Shown: positions 9,757-19,340 of the stretch, one piece after another
How positions within the stretch are numbered: the stretch's first letter is position 1
How the letters are laid out: each line of letters starts with the position of its first letter
NCBI GenBank assembly: GCA_945883495.1
Contig: CAMCXS010000012.1
Span: forward strand, 1-64,000
From: Akkermansia muciniphila
GTDB taxonomy: Bacteria > Verrucomicrobiota > Verrucomicrobiia > Verrucomicrobiales > DEV007
Direction: 5' to 3'
Length of the DNA stretch: 64,000 nt
Made by a program: the position numbers and the translations under genes
The notes under the pieces: generated by a model
Told to the model about the DNA's origin: nothing
Databases searched by the model: none
Seen by the model: the letters and a program-made list of their open reading frames with translations, nothing else

Positions 9757-10124
9757 ACGCGACCTCCAGCCGGAACCGAAGACACCGGCGCCGTCTCGAA
9801 CGTCAGGAGTGGTGGCGCGTGGCCACGACGTTGGGTCGTTGGGCGGGCATCGGCAGCGCGGTTTGCCTCATCGCCATGGCGCTGGTGTACGTTCGCAATC
9901 AGCAAGTCTTGGCCGGTCAACGCATCCGGGATCGCGAGCAACGGATCGCAGCCCTGCGGCAAGAGATCGAGGGCCATGAAATCGCCATCCTCCGTTTGCA
10001 GGAACGTTCCGCCCTGCGGCAACGACTCGATGCGATCGCAGGACCGGATGCCTTCGTCGAGATCAACCCGGCACAAGGAGATTTTGTCCTGTTCCATGAG
10101 CCAGATTCCGAGCGTTCACCATGA
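9753..10124 (+). CDS. ftsL: FtsL-like small bitopic division protein
   Basis: This 123-residue protein has an arginine-rich N-terminus, one transmembrane helix (about residues 31-48) and then a coiled-coil stretch rich in Arg, Gln and Glu (about 52-90). That is the architecture of FtsL, the divisome component acting with FtsB and FtsQ. Sequence similarity alone is too weak to decide. Position decides: it overlaps rsmH (ATGA) before it and ftsI (ATGA) after it, the conserved slot of ftsL in the division cluster. An FtsB-like function cannot be excluded. Confidence 0.7.
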   Translation: MNATSSRNRRHRRRLERQEWWRVATTLGRWAGIGSAVCLIAMALVYVRNQQVLAGQRIRDREQRIAALRQEIEGHEIAILRLQERSALRQRLDAIAGPDAFVEINPAQGDFVLFHEPDSERSP

Positions 10125-11989
10125 ATCGGACTCGGGGAGACGTGCCTGCTGGACCTGAATCCGGGGGACGGATCGGCGTCATTCGGCGCATGGTTCTCGT
10201 CTGCGTCGTGCTCCTCGCTTCTCGTCTCATCGTACTACAGGTGATTCGGCATACCGAGCTGGCGGAGAAGTCCCGGGATCTCCGGATGCGCCAAGAGGCC
10301 GTACCCGCCCGCCGTGGGGACATCCTGGACCGGCACGGAGAAGTCCTCGCCCGGAACCAAACCGTCTTCGAGCTTTACGCGGACGGCCATCATCTGAATG
10401 ATTACAACCTGGCGGTGGCCAGCTTGAGCCGGGTCTTGGGACGCCCGGGAGCGGAGATCCGTCGCGAGCATACCCGGGAGCAATTGCTCGCACATTATCG
10501 GGACCACGTGGCGCGCGCCCTGAAAGCACTGCTCGGAGAGCTATGCGATGAGGAAACGGTTACGGCCGTCCGCGACGCCGATTCCGGCGTGATCACGGTG
10601 GCGCGCCACCTGGAAGCGCCCGAGCGTGACCGCATCGAAACGGGCTTGGAAGCCGCCTCCGTGCGGGGACTCTATTTCCGGGAAACCCAGCGCCGCTCTT
10701 ACCCAAGCCCACGGCGCCTCGGTCACGTCCTCGGCTATCTCGACGCCTCGGGCAAGGCTCGCGAAGGCATCGAAGCCACCATGGACGCGGAATTGCGCGG
10801 TCAAGATGGCCAACGCTGGATCGAGCGGGACAACCGGGGCCGGGAGATCGCCGCTTTTCGCCAAGAGATCACGCCTTGCCGGGATGGCCTTACCGTGCAG
10901 CTCACCATCGACATGGGGCTGCAATGCATCGTCGAAAATCTTCTCGACGCCGCGATGCCGAAGCTTCAGGCCGCCAAAGTCAGCGTCATACTCCAAGATC
11001 CTCGGGATGGATCGATCCTGGCTCTGGCCAACCGGCCGTCGTTCGATTTGACCACGCGCCGGGGCGGACTGCGCAACATCGCCGTCAGCGATCGTTACGA
11101 GCCTGGCTCGACGTTCAAAATCGTGGTCGCCGGAGCTGCTCTCGACCTCAGTCTAGCGGATCCGGAGTCCGAAGTTTTCTGCCACTACGGCGAACTCCGC
11201 GAACCGGGCGTCAGGATCCGGGACATCGGCCAATACGGAAATCTTTCGCTCGCGGGGATACTCGCCAAATCCAGCAACGTGGGGATCTACAAAATCGCCC
11301 GCCGGCTCAGTTCCGATCAGCTCTACGACTATATAGAAGATTTTGGGTTCGGCACCCGCACGGGCATCCCGCTGACTGCGGAAACTTCCGGCGCCATCCA
11401 TCCACCAGAAGAATGGACCGCCGCCTCCCTGAGCCGGATCGCGATGGGATACGAAGTCAGCGTCAGCGCCCTGCAAATGGTCAACGCCATGAGCGCGGTG
11501 GCCAATGGCGGGGAGTTGTGGCGACCGCGGTTGGTCGCGGCGCTACGCCAGGCGCATGACACCAGCATACGGGAGCTGCCGCCGGAATCGATGGGCCGCG
11601 TCCTCAGCCCTCAATCGGCGGGCGCCTTGGCGGATATGCTGACCGGAGCGACAGGGCCATCTGGAAGTGGGCATCGGGCCGCCGTTCCGGGATATCAGGT
11701 CGCCGGAAAGACGGGCACGGCGGAGCTCTACTCCGAACAAGCCAAAGGTTATGTCACCGGCAGCGTCATTGCCTCGTTTGCCGGATTCCTCCCCGCCTCC
11801 TCGCCTCGGCTCTGTGGCATCGTTGTCATTCACGATCCCAGTGTCGCGCCAGCCGATCGCTTTGGTGGGGCTCTCGCCGCACCGCTGTTCGCCGAGATCG
11901 CACGACGCGCGGCGGCTTACCTTTCCCTCCTCCCCGACGAGGCAAAGCACAAATCCGCCACTGCCGATGAACCAGCACCGTTGAATTGA
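10121..11989 (+). CDS. ftsI: Peptidoglycan transpeptidase FtsI / class B penicillin-binding protein
   Basis: A 622-residue class B penicillin-binding protein that crosslinks septal peptidoglycan in the periplasm. A single N-terminal membrane anchor (about residues 24-46) is followed by the dimerisation/pedestal region with RRGDILDRHGEVLA. The transpeptidase domain carries the active-site SxxK as STFK with Ser330, an SSN motif in AKSSNVGIYKIA, and KTGT beginning at Lys530. It overlaps ftsL by four bases. The cluster ends here: murE, murF and mraY, which usually follow, are absent and a sugar-acid dehydratase gene comes next. Confidence 0.93.
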   Translation: MNRTRGDVPAGPESGGRIGVIRRMVLVCVVLLASRLIVLQVIRHTELAEKSRDLRMRQEAVPARRGDILDRHGEVLARNQTVFELYADGHHLNDYNLAVASLSRVLGRPGAEIRREHTREQLLAHYRDHVARALKALLGELCDEETVTAVRDADSGVITVARHLEAPERDRIETGLEAASVRGLYFRETQRRSYPSPRRLGHVLGYLDASGKAREGIEATMDAELRGQDGQRWIERDNRGREIAAFRQEITPCRDGLTVQLTIDMGLQCIVENLLDAAMPKLQAAKVSVILQDPRDGSILALANRPSFDLTTRRGGLRNIAVSDRYEPGSTFKIVVAGAALDLSLADPESEVFCHYGELREPGVRIRDIGQYGNLSLAGILAKSSNVGIYKIARRLSSDQLYDYIEDFGFGTRTGIPLTAETSGAIHPPEEWTAASLSRIAMGYEVSVSALQMVNAMSAVANGGELWRPRLVAALRQAHDTSIRELPPESMGRVLSPQSAGALADMLTGATGPSGSGHRAAVPGYQVAGKTGTAELYSEQAKGYVTGSVIASFAGFLPASSPRLCGIVVIHDPSVAPADRFGGALAAPLFAEIARRAAAYLSLLPDEAKHKSATADEPAPLN

Positions 11990-12115
11990 ACAAGACACGG
12001 GGAGAGCCAAACGAACGTTCCCGAAGAGGGTCCCCCGGTCTCCAGGGGCCATTCCTTGCCTTTCCCCCAGAAGAATGTCTTGCGCAGCACGGTGTCCCGG
12101 GATTCCTGTCGGTTG

Positions 12116-14023
12116 ATGCCCCACCCAATCCTTGACTCTCCCGATCCCGAAATCTACCGGCTCCGGACCACGGCTCCGGGCCCCTCTGGCAAGCTTCCGT
12201 TCTCCGAGGAGTTTCTCGCGCAAGCGCCCAGTGGCGATTTGTTTGGCTGGACCCAAAACACTGGCATGGGTTGGGATCCGCGCAAGCTCACGGGGAACGA
12301 TTTCCTCCTCCTGAGCACCCAAGGCGGCATTCGCAATCCCGACGGCTCGCCCACGGCACTCGGTTTTCACACCGGGCATTGGGAAGTCGGCTTGCTCATG
12401 GAAGCAGCAGCCCACGAACTCGCGATTTCTGGCGGCGTGCCGTTCGCGGCCTTTTGCTCCGACCCCTGTGACGGCCGGACCCAAGGCACGTCGGGCATGT
12501 TCGATTCTCTCCCCTATCGCAACGACGCGGCCATGATGTTCCGCCGTCAAATCCGGTCTCTTCCCACGGCCAAGGGCGTGATCGGAATCGCGACGTGCGA
12601 CAAAGGGATGCCAGCGATGATGATGGCGCTCGCGGGAACGCCTCATCTCCCAGTGGTGCTGGTTCCCGGTGGCGTTTCCTTGATCAGCGAAGAAACGGAG
12701 GATCTCGGCAAGATTCAAACCATCGGCGCCCGCTTTGCCCATGGGGAAATCTCGCTGGAGCATGCGGCAGAACAGGGCTGCCGAGCCTGTGGTTCTCCCG
12801 GCGGGGGTTGCCAATTCCTTGGCACCGCCGCTTCGAGTCAAGTCGTCGGCGAAGCCCTCGGCTTGAGTCTTCCCCATTCCGCGTTGTGCCCTTCCGGCGC
12901 CACCGTCTGGCGAGATCTGGCGGTTCGCTCGGCTCGCGCCCTCCTCAAGCTGAAAGCCAATCGTTTGGTGAGCTCAAAGATTCTCTCCCCAGCGTCCCTC
13001 CACAATGCCATGACCCTGCACGCGGCGTTTGGGGGATCGACCAATCTCATTCTCCACGTCCCAGCGATCGCCCATGCCGCCGGTTTGCCGCGCCCCACGG
13101 TAGCGGACTGGACGAGAATCAACCAAGCCGTGCCGCGCCTCGTCGATGCCCTGCCCAACGGCCCTCGCAGCTTCGCCACCGTGCAAGTATTCCTGGCGGG
13201 TGGAGTGCCTGAAGTGATGCTCCACCTGCGCGAAGCCGGCTTGCTGCGACTTGATGCCCTGACCGCCTCCGGCGAGACGCTTGAAGCCAACCTCGAGTGG
13301 TGGGAACACAGCGAAAGACGCCAACGCCTCCGCGACAAGCTGTTTGAATTGGACGGCGTCGACCCAGACGATGTCATTATGTCCCCCTCCAAAGCTCGCG
13401 AACGCGGGTTGGCCAGCACGGTGACCTTCCTGACCGGCAATCTTTGCCCAGACGGCGCGCTCATCAAAAGCACTGCCATCGCACCGGATCGCTTAGACGA
13501 AAACGGCCGCTTTTTTCACGAGGGTCCCGCCCGGGTCTTCCCCACGGAGAAAGAAGCGATCGCGGCGGTGAAGGAACATCGCGTATGCGCCGGTGATATC
13601 TTGGTGTTGATCGGCTTGGGTCCGATCGGCTCCGGAATGCCGGAGACGTATCAACTCACCTCCGCGCTGAAATATCTGTCGTTCGGCAAAACCATCTCCT
13701 TGATCACCGATGGCCGCTTCTCCGGAGTCTCCACGGGCGCCTGCATCGGCCATATCAGCCCGGAAGCCTGGGCCGGCGGTCCCGTCGGAAAACTCCGCGA
13801 TGGCGACCTTGTCCGGATCGATATCGATACCCGCAAACTGAGCGGCACGGTCGATTATGCAGGTCCGGAGAATCTGGCGTCCCGTCCCATGTTTCCCGAT
13901 TTGGTGGCAGACGAACGGGTTCCATCCGACACACGACTTTGGGCAGCGCTGCAAAACGTCAGTGGCGGCACCTGGGGCGGTTGTGTGTACGACGTCGAGT
14001 CGATACTGGCCAGATTGATGTAG
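12116..14023 (+). CDS. YjhG/YagF-family sugar-acid dehydratase (IlvD/Edd superfamily)
   Basis: The 635-residue protein belongs to the IlvD/Edd Fe-S dehydratases. It closely follows the E. coli YjhG/YagF (D-xylonate dehydratase) pattern that I recall: IYRLRT at the N-terminus, [74 protein letters not shown] and [22 protein letters not shown]. The three cysteines in these motifs are the likely cluster ligands. The reaction is removal of water from an aldonic acid to a 2-keto-3-deoxy acid, in the cytoplasm. The ATG at 12116 is chosen because similarity starts about there; an upstream in-frame start at 12056 has no support. Substrate preference (xylonate or another aldonate) is inferred, and no pathway partner is adjacent. 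Confidence 0.85.
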   Translation: MPHPILDSPDPEIYRLRTTAPGPSGKLPFSEEFLAQAPSGDLFGWTQNTGMGWDPRKLTGNDFLLLSTQGGIRNPDGSPTALGFHTGHWEVGLLMEAAAHELAISGGVPFAAFCSDPCDGRTQGTSGMFDSLPYRNDAAMMFRRQIRSLPTAKGVIGIATCDKGMPAMMMALAGTPHLPVVLVPGGVSLISEETEDLGKIQTIGARFAHGEISLEHAAEQGCRACGSPGGGCQFLGTAASSQVVGEALGLSLPHSALCPSGATVWRDLAVRSARALLKLKANRLVSSKILSPASLHNAMTLHAAFGGSTNLILHVPAIAHAAGLPRPTVADWTRINQAVPRLVDALPNGPRSFATVQVFLAGGVPEVMLHLREAGLLRLDALTASGETLEANLEWWEHSERRQRLRDKLFELDGVDPDDVIMSPSKARERGLASTVTFLTGNLCPDGALIKSTAIAPDRLDENGRFFHEGPARVFPTEKEAIAAVKEHRVCAGDILVLIGLGPIGSGMPETYQLTSALKYLSFGKTISLITDGRFSGVSTGACIGHISPEAWAGGPVGKLRDGDLVRIDIDTRKLSGTVDYAGPENLASRPMFPDLVADERVPSDTRLWAALQNVSGGTWGGCVYDVESILARLM

Positions 14024-14229
14024 ACGGAAAATTTCTGAAACTGCTTGCCATTTGGTGCATTCCCCCGACTTTACCGCCGTTGCTGCTTCTGCGGCACTTC
14101 TGCGGTTCCGCTAGTCGCGGCCGCCCTTGTCCGGTCTTCCTTCGATGAGAGATTGTTTGAGGTCCAACTAAATCACTCATCGAAACCCGCCAGCCGCCGC
14201 AACGACGGTGTGATCTGGCCTTACCAAAC

Positions 14230-15504
14230 ATGACCGATACCTCGTTCGAGGCGTTGCCATTGGCCGCGCCCCTTCACCGCGTTTTGCGCGAACTCGAATA
14301 CAACACGCCATCGCCGATCCAAGCGCAAGCGATTCCCCTACTGCTGCAAGGACGCGACCTGCTCGGCTGCGCCCAGACTGGCACGGGAAAGACCGCCAGC
14401 TTCGCCCTTCCCATTCTCCACGCGATCCACGAGCAACCCAAAGCGTCGCACCCCCGTTCCTGCCGCACTTTGGTGTTGGCTCCGACCCGCGAGCTTGCCA
14501 TCCAGGTGGGCAAAAGCTTCACAACCTACGGACAACACGTTCGCTTCAAGCAGACCCTTATTTACGGCGGCGTCGGCCAAGTCCCGCAGGTGAACGCGAT
14601 GCGCAACGGCGTCGATGTCCTCGTGGCCACGCCAGGCCGCTTGCTGGACCTCATTGAACAACGCCACGTCGATCTGTCCAAGGTCGAGTTCTTCGTCCTC
14701 GATGAAGTGGACCGGATGCTCGACATGGGATTCCTCCGCGATGTGAAAAAAATTGTCGGGATGTTGCCGACGAAACGGCAGTCCCTTTTCTTCTCGGCTA
14801 CGCTGGCGCCCAATATCGTTGAACTGGCCCGCACGATTTTGCAGAACCCGGCGCAAGTGAGCATCGCTCCGGAGGCCACCACCGCGGAGAAGATTCAGCA
14901 GCAAATCTGCTTTCTCGATCGTGACGCCAAACGGCACCTTTTGGAGCAGCTTCTTCGCGGTCAAGCCAACGCCAAGGAGCAAAAGCTCACGATCGTTTTC
15001 AGCCGCACCAAACACGGAGCGAACAAACTCGCCAAGAGCCTCTGCGCCGCTGGATTTCCGGCGGACGCGATCCACGGGAACAAGTCCCAATCCCAACGGG
15101 AGAAAGCGCTGGATCGCTTCAAAAAGGGACTGACCCCCGTGCTCGTCGCCACCGACGTCGCGGCGCGTGGCGTGGATGTCAAAGATGTCGGCCTTGTGGT
15201 AAACTTTGACCTGCCTAATGAACCCGAAGCGTATGTTCACCGCATTGGCCGCACCGCCCGTGCTGGCGCCGAGGGACGCGCCGTCTCCTTTTGCTCCGAA
15301 GATGAACTCGAATTCCTCCGCGAGATCGAGAAGACCATCCGGATGCCGATTCCGCGTTGGGACGACCACGACTGGCACCAGGAAGCCTTGGCGGAGCGCC
15401 ATGGACGGGGGCACCGTTCCTCCTCCAATCAAGGCCCCAGGCCCAATGGCGGCAGACGTCCCCAAGGGGGCGGCAGGCACCGTGCAGGACGCGGTCACCG
15501 CTGA
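14230..15504 (+). CDS. RhlE-like DEAD-box RNA helicase with DEVD motif II
   Basis: A 424-residue ATP-dependent RNA helicase. Q motif (PSPIQAQAI), motif I AQTGTGKT, Ia PTRELAIQ, Ib TPGRLLDL, III SAT, IV IVFSRTKHG, V ATDVAARGVD and VI HRIGRTARAG are all in place. Motif II reads DEVD rather than DEAD; the change affects only the third residue, so ATPase activity should remain. After residue 390 a low-complexity tail rich in Arg, Gly, Pro and His probably binds RNA non-specifically, as in RhlE. Likely roles are ribosome assembly, RNA turnover or cold adaptation. The 206-bp upstream gap (14024-14229) has no gene, no Shine-Dalgarno sequence before the ATG and no convincing promoter. Confidence 0.9.
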   Translation: MTDTSFEALPLAAPLHRVLRELEYNTPSPIQAQAIPLLLQGRDLLGCAQTGTGKTASFALPILHAIHEQPKASHPRSCRTLVLAPTRELAIQVGKSFTTYGQHVRFKQTLIYGGVGQVPQVNAMRNGVDVLVATPGRLLDLIEQRHVDLSKVEFFVLDEVDRMLDMGFLRDVKKIVGMLPTKRQSLFFSATLAPNIVELARTILQNPAQVSIAPEATTAEKIQQQICFLDRDAKRHLLEQLLRGQANAKEQKLTIVFSRTKHGANKLAKSLCAAGFPADAIHGNKSQSQREKALDRFKKGLTPVLVATDVAARGVDVKDVGLVVNFDLPNEPEAYVHRIGRTARAGAEGRAVSFCSEDELEFLREIEKTIRMPIPRWDDHDWHQEALAERHGRGHRSSSNQGPRPNGGRRPQGGGRHRAGRGHR

Positions 15505-15523
15505 AAGACAGACATCCGCAACG

Positions 15524-15551
15524 AGGCGGACGGCTCCATGCCGTCCTGCCT
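15524..15551. terminator. Hairpin between convergent genes, likely bidirectional terminator
   Basis: GGACGGC pairs with GCCGTCC around the loop TCCAT, and an AGGC/GCCT extension with one bulged base lengthens the stem to 11 pairs. It lies in the 51-bp gap between the helicase gene and the converging DUF2017 gene. There is no T-run, so termination is inferred from position and stability. Confidence 0.5.
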
Positions 15552-15555
15552 CCGC

Positions 15556-16080
15556 TCAATAGTCACCCATCAGGTAGGTCAGGAGAAACTCCTGGATCGC
15601 CCCATAGATGCGATACTGGACCATGATAAGCCATTTTTGCTCATCGATCGCCGTGGGCAGCTCATCACCAGCCATCAAGCCCCGCTCGGTTCGGGCGATC
15701 TCGTGGTCTTCGTTGAGGATGAGCCGGGCTTGATTAAGCACGCTGTACCACGTTTCCGCGTGCTCAACCGGCACCTTGAGCCGGTAGAGATTCCCGTTGC
15801 GGCCAATCTTGCCAAGCTCTTCCGCTTTGCGCAGGTCCGAGGCAACAAGCTGGATCTCGTCCTGAAAACGGGTTTCGAGTTCCGGCTGAACGTACTCGCG
15901 CCAGTCGGCGGCAACCTCTTCATCATCCACGACTTCGGGCAAAATGCGGCGCCTGCCCTTCATGGAGCGGGTGAAATCCGCCGATTCGGGAAGTTGGAAC
16001 AGCATGAACCACTCCACTTCGCCGATCTCATCTAGGATCCAAACCTGCTCTTCCAGTTCGACTCGCATCACTTGCAACAT
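15556..16080 (-). CDS. DUF2017-family protein
   Basis: The 174-residue acidic, mostly helical protein has no signal peptide or membrane segment. It follows clpS directly: the clpS TGA and this ATG touch. DUF2017 genes are known to sit beside clpS in other phyla such as Actinobacteria, and the length and the ending (IQEFLLTYLMGDY) are compatible. A role linked to ClpS-dependent proteolysis is inferred from context alone. The ATG at 16080 was taken; an internal ATG five codons later is equally possible. Confidence 0.65.
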   Translation of the reverse strand: MLQVMRVELEEQVWILDEIGEVEWFMLFQLPESADFTRSMKGRRRILPEVVDDEEVAADWREYVQPELETRFQDEIQLVASDLRKAEELGKIGRNGNLYRLKVPVEHAETWYSVLNQARLILNEDHEIARTERGLMAGDELPTAIDEQKWLIMVQYRIYGAIQEFLLTYLMGDY

Positions 16081-16374
16081 TCAGTCCGCCTTCTGCATGG
16101 AGGCGAGCAATTGGTGGGCCAGCAACTGCTGGACGTAAAGCTCCGCTTTCTCCCGGACACCACTCCATACGATGGATTTCCCTTCCCGGTGCACCTGCAT
16201 CATGAGTTCTTCGGCCTTGGCTTCGGAGTATCCAAAGACACGGCGCAGCACCATGGTGACGAAGCCCATGTAGTTCACCGGGTCATCGTGAACCAATACG
16301 TTCCATGGGGAGTCGAGTTCGGCTTCCCCTTCCACTTCGATCTTTACATCCGGATCGTCGGTAATTAGCGGCAT
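16081..16374 (-). CDS. clpS: ATP-dependent Clp protease adaptor ClpS
   Basis: ClpS delivers N-degron substrates (proteins with bulky N-terminal residues) to ClpAP or ClpCP in the cytoplasm. The 97-residue protein has the usual disordered acidic N-terminus followed by the core with NVLVHDDPVNYMGFVTMVL. Asn and Asp of that DDPVN segment are the N-degron-binding residues in the family. Further on it has the MMQVHREGKSIV segment, containing the conserved His of the pocket. It is upstream of, and abuts, DUF2017. No clpA or clpC is in the window. Confidence 0.92.
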   Translation of the reverse strand: MPLITDDPDVKIEVEGEAELDSPWNVLVHDDPVNYMGFVTMVLRRVFGYSEAKAEELMMQVHREGKSIVWSGVREKAELYVQQLLAHQLLASMQKAD

Positions 16375-16389
16375 CGCAACATCTTCATC

Positions 16390-17013
16390 TTATCCCGCTG
16401 GCGGCGATTGCAAAGCGGGAAACGTTCGTGCTCGCAGCCAAACCGGGAGCCAACTCCCTAGCTTCGGCGTCATTGGCTCAAACGCCCGCTCCGGCAGCTC
16501 CGGAAAGGCGGCGCGCCATTCGAGGAACAGAGAGGCCACCAAACAAGCAGTCGTCGCCACATTGAATTGGGCCGACAGGAAAGCCACCACCGCGGCGGCG
16601 TGCCCCGCTTTCGGATCTTTCTCCAAGGTCCGACGGAGACGGTCGAGCATTTGAAAATGCCGCGCCCCAATGTGGATGTCTGCCAGCGCGCGTCCGGCTC
16701 GCAAACTCCGCTCGGCTCCAGGCAGATTGCCGAATCTGGCCGCAAACGCCGTGTCAATCTCCGCCCAATCCCGGACGCCCAAATCTCCGGCTTCGCGCGC
16801 GGCAATCACCTGGGGCGCCATCTCCAGAGCGAACCTCCCAGTGCACCATTCCTCCCAATCCGCTTCGCCGCCCTCGAAGCACAACCGTTCCCCCGGAACG
16901 AACCCCGCTAGGGCGATCTCCACCCCGCGCCACAGCTCAGCCGGCAAGCCATCCGTGGCTAGGTAAATGGCTGGATCGCTGACAGGTTCCGGTTCTGGGC
17001 GAAACACATGCAT
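16390..17013 (-). CDS. Hypothetical protein
   Basis: I do not recognise this family. The 207-residue protein has no signal peptide. It is rich in Ala, Leu and Trp, with mainly helical sequence (ARALADIHIGARHFQML) and one hydrophobic stretch, VATTACLVASLFLEWRAAF, near residue 160. It lies 10 bp after ybeY and 15 bp before clpS, so it is probably in the same transcript as pgpH-ybeY-clpS-DUF2017. The ATG at 17013 is preferred because longer starts would overlap ybeY. Confidence 0.6.
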   Translation of the reverse strand: MHVFRPEPEPVSDPAIYLATDGLPAELWRGVEIALAGFVPGERLCFEGGEADWEEWCTGRFALEMAPQVIAAREAGDLGVRDWAEIDTAFAARFGNLPGAERSLRAGRALADIHIGARHFQMLDRLRRTLEKDPKAGHAAAVVAFLSAQFNVATTACLVASLFLEWRAAFPELPERAFEPMTPKLGSWLPVWLRARTFPALQSPPAG

Positions 17014-17023
17014 GCTCTCCGCG

Positions 17024-17482
17024 TCACTCTTCCTCAAGAGGCCACACGAGATCAAGAATCTCCTCTTGAAGAAGCCGCATCTGCTCCGCCTCTCCGGGTT
17101 CCTGATCTTCCAGCCCTTGGAGATGCAAAAAACCATGGATCAGGTAGAGGATCAGTTCGCGTTCCAGTGGCCAGTCTCGCTTCTCCGCCTCCGCGACCGC
17201 CGCCTCCACGCCAATAATGATCTCCCCGTGATCAAACGTGATCACGTCCGTCGGCGAAGGATCGTTCAGGAACTCCGCGTGCAGCCGGCAAATTTCCTCT
17301 TCGGACACCAGGGACACTTCCAAGGCCGCCATTTCGCCAGCAAAGCCTGGCGCGATCGATTCGGTCCGTTGCAAGACCTCCTTGAGAGCCTTCGGAGCGC
17401 GCGACTCCAGTTGATCCAGGTCAATGGGACGGTCTTCCTGGCAGTTCTCGATCCAAATCTCAGGGAGGGGTAATGAAGTCAC
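17024..17482 (-). CDS. ybeY: Endoribonuclease YbeY (rRNA maturation factor) with altered metal motif
   Basis: YbeY is a metal-dependent RNase needed for 16S rRNA 3' processing and 70S quality control. The 152-residue protein shows NDPSPTDVITFDHGEIIIG and the C-terminal HGFLHLQGLED. In most YbeY proteins this last motif is HGxLHLxGYDH and supplies three His ligands; here the third His is replaced by Asp, which could still bind metal. The GTG start overlaps the pgpH stop by four bases, and pgpH-ybeY adjacency is a conserved gene order. The identification rests on both motif and neighbour. Confidence 0.88.
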   Translation of the reverse strand: MTSLPLPEIWIENCQEDRPIDLDQLESRAPKALKEVLQRTESIAPGFAGEMAALEVSLVSEEEICRLHAEFLNDPSPTDVITFDHGEIIIGVEAAVAEAEKRDWPLERELILYLIHGFLHLQGLEDQEPGEAEQMRLLQEEILDLVWPLEEE

Positions 17483-19188
17483 GAATTCAGTGGATTAGAT
17501 GGGGCTGGCAATTTGGCGGCTTGATCCAACGGTTTGGACGATGGCACGGGGGACTTTACGCCCAAAGATTTCTCCCGATCCCGCGGCTTGTCCAGATCGC
17601 CCCGCTTTTTCTTAATCGTCGGCTCGCCAGGATATGGAACCCGGTTGTGCATCGCACTGCACAGCGTCGAGTGGAAGCTTCTCCGGATCTTCGTGAGGTC
17701 GCCAAGTGTCAAATCACAGTCGTCGAGCTGCCCGTCGCTGAGCTTCTTTTCCGTGATGTCGGAAATCATCTGGGCGATCTTTGTCGGCGTCGGCTTGGCC
17801 AACGACCGAGAGGTGCTTTCCACCGCATCCGCCAGAGAGATGATGGCGCTCTCCCTCGTCTTCGGCTTCGGTCCCGGATACCGGAAGTCGGATTCCTGCA
17901 CGATCGGGATATCTTCATCCGCCGCCTTGCCCTCCGCGACCAACGCCTCAATCCGCGACTTCTGTTCCATGGCGCGGTGGTAGAAGAACTGGATCACCGA
18001 GGTTCCATGGTGCTCCCGGATGACGCTGATGATCTCCTTATTGAGACCGTTCTTCAGCGCCAAATCCACCCCATCCTTCACGTGCGCCACCAGGACCAGC
18101 GCACTCATCGTCGGCGTCAACTCGTCGTGTGGGTTATCTGCTGGGCTGGTGTTCTCAATGAAATATTGCGGTTTGTTCAGTTTCCCGATGTCGTGAAAGT
18201 AGGCACAGGCCCGGCACATTGTCGGATTCGCCCCGATCGCCTCCGCCGCCCGCTCCGCGAGCTGAGCCACCATCAGGCTGTGGTGGTGGGTCCCCGGCGC
18301 TTCGTAATTCATCTGGCGGAGCAACGGGTGATTCAGGTCAGAAAGCTCCAACCAGGCGAAAACCGTGGTGATCCGGAACCAACTCTCCAGAAACGGCAAC
18401 GCCCCGCTCACCACCATCGCCGTGCCCAGTCCGACGAGGACCGCCGTGAAGAACTGCAACGCCATTTCCCGCCAACCCGCGAGATCGATGACGATTTGGC
18501 CAGTGGCCATCGCCATGAATCCGGTCGCCAATCCAACCAGCATCCCCGCCACGATCAAGCTGCTCCGGCGCCGCAGCTGATTGGTGAGATACACCGCGAC
18601 GAAGCCCGAGACCAAACTCAACACGGCAAACTTGAACGCCTGGTCCGCGCTTACCAGCAATGCCCCGAGCAGGCTCACATAGAGCGCCACGAACGTCCCA
18701 TGACTGCGCCCCAGCAACAACGAAATCGCCATCGGCGCCATCGCGTAAGCTGGCAGCACGTAGCGGAACTCCTCCGTCAAAACTTCCGATTCCACCGGAG
18801 CAAACGCCAGCTTCACCAAGACTAGGTGCAGAAAGATCGCCGCCAAAGTCAGCAAAATCCGCCGATTGCTCACGAATGCCGCCGAGTGGCTCACGAGGAA
18901 CTGAATCACCAGTGTACCGATAATGCTCCCGATCAGCAGCACCGACTGGAAGCCCGAATGAAAGAAGAGCGCACCGTTCTCCCGAGCCAGCAGGATGAAC
19001 AGAATGGTCGCCACCGAGAACGTAGCGAACAGCGCGGCCTTGGCCCAAAGAGCGTCCTCCAGGTCGACCAGGAATCCCGTTTCCCGGACCTTGCGCCTCC
19101 GCTTGCCACTGGACAGGCCTTGCTGCTCCAGCTTGAGCCGGGAGTAAAAATCAAAAATATTCACCTCGTGGTCCTGAGGAGGGACCAT
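17479..19188 (-). CDS. pgpH: 7TM-HD phosphodiesterase, PgpH-like (c-di-AMP hydrolase family)
   Basis: The 569-residue membrane protein has a short cytoplasmic N-terminus and about seven transmembrane helices (residues 48-275). An HDIG-type HD domain follows, with THHHSLMVAQLAERAAEAIG, ACAYFHDIGKLNKPQYF and EHHGTS supplying the metal ligands. This is the 7TMR-HD family, whose studied member PgpH of Listeria cleaves cyclic di-AMP. The large extracellular domain found before the first helix in many members is absent, making this a short form. The C-terminal 60 residues are Lys/Pro-rich. The ATG at 19188 lacks a Shine-Dalgarno site, whereas the GTG at 19164 has AGGA seven bases upstream, so the true start may be eight codons later. 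Confidence 0.85.
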   Translation of the reverse strand: MVPPQDHEVNIFDFYSRLKLEQQGLSSGKRRRKVRETGFLVDLEDALWAKAALFATFSVATILFILLARENGALFFHSGFQSVLLIGSIIGTLVIQFLVSHSAAFVSNRRILLTLAAIFLHLVLVKLAFAPVESEVLTEEFRYVLPAYAMAPMAISLLLGRSHGTFVALYVSLLGALLVSADQAFKFAVLSLVSGFVAVYLTNQLRRRSSLIVAGMLVGLATGFMAMATGQIVIDLAGWREMALQFFTAVLVGLGTAMVVSGALPFLESWFRITTVFAWLELSDLNHPLLRQMNYEAPGTHHHSLMVAQLAERAAEAIGANPTMCRACAYFHDIGKLNKPQYFIENTSPADNPHDELTPTMSALVLVAHVKDGVDLALKNGLNKEIISVIREHHGTSVIQFFYHRAMEQKSRIEALVAEGKAADEDIPIVQESDFRYPGPKPKTRESAIISLADAVESTSRSLAKPTPTKIAQMISDITEKKLSDGQLDDCDLTLGDLTKIRRSFHSTLCSAMHNRVPYPGEPTIKKKRGDLDKPRDREKSLGVKSPVPSSKPLDQAAKLPAPSNPLNS

Positions 19189-19340
19189 AATCGAGCCGGG
19201 CCAGAATGCAAAACTTCCGCGATTCCCCCCACCCGCAGCGGGGCCGAACCGTTCTCATTCTTGTCGATATGCGGGTGAAAGCCGCAACTGCCGGGCGCTC
19301 ATAGCTTCCCCCGCTTTCGTTTACGGGGCGGTCCGCCAAG

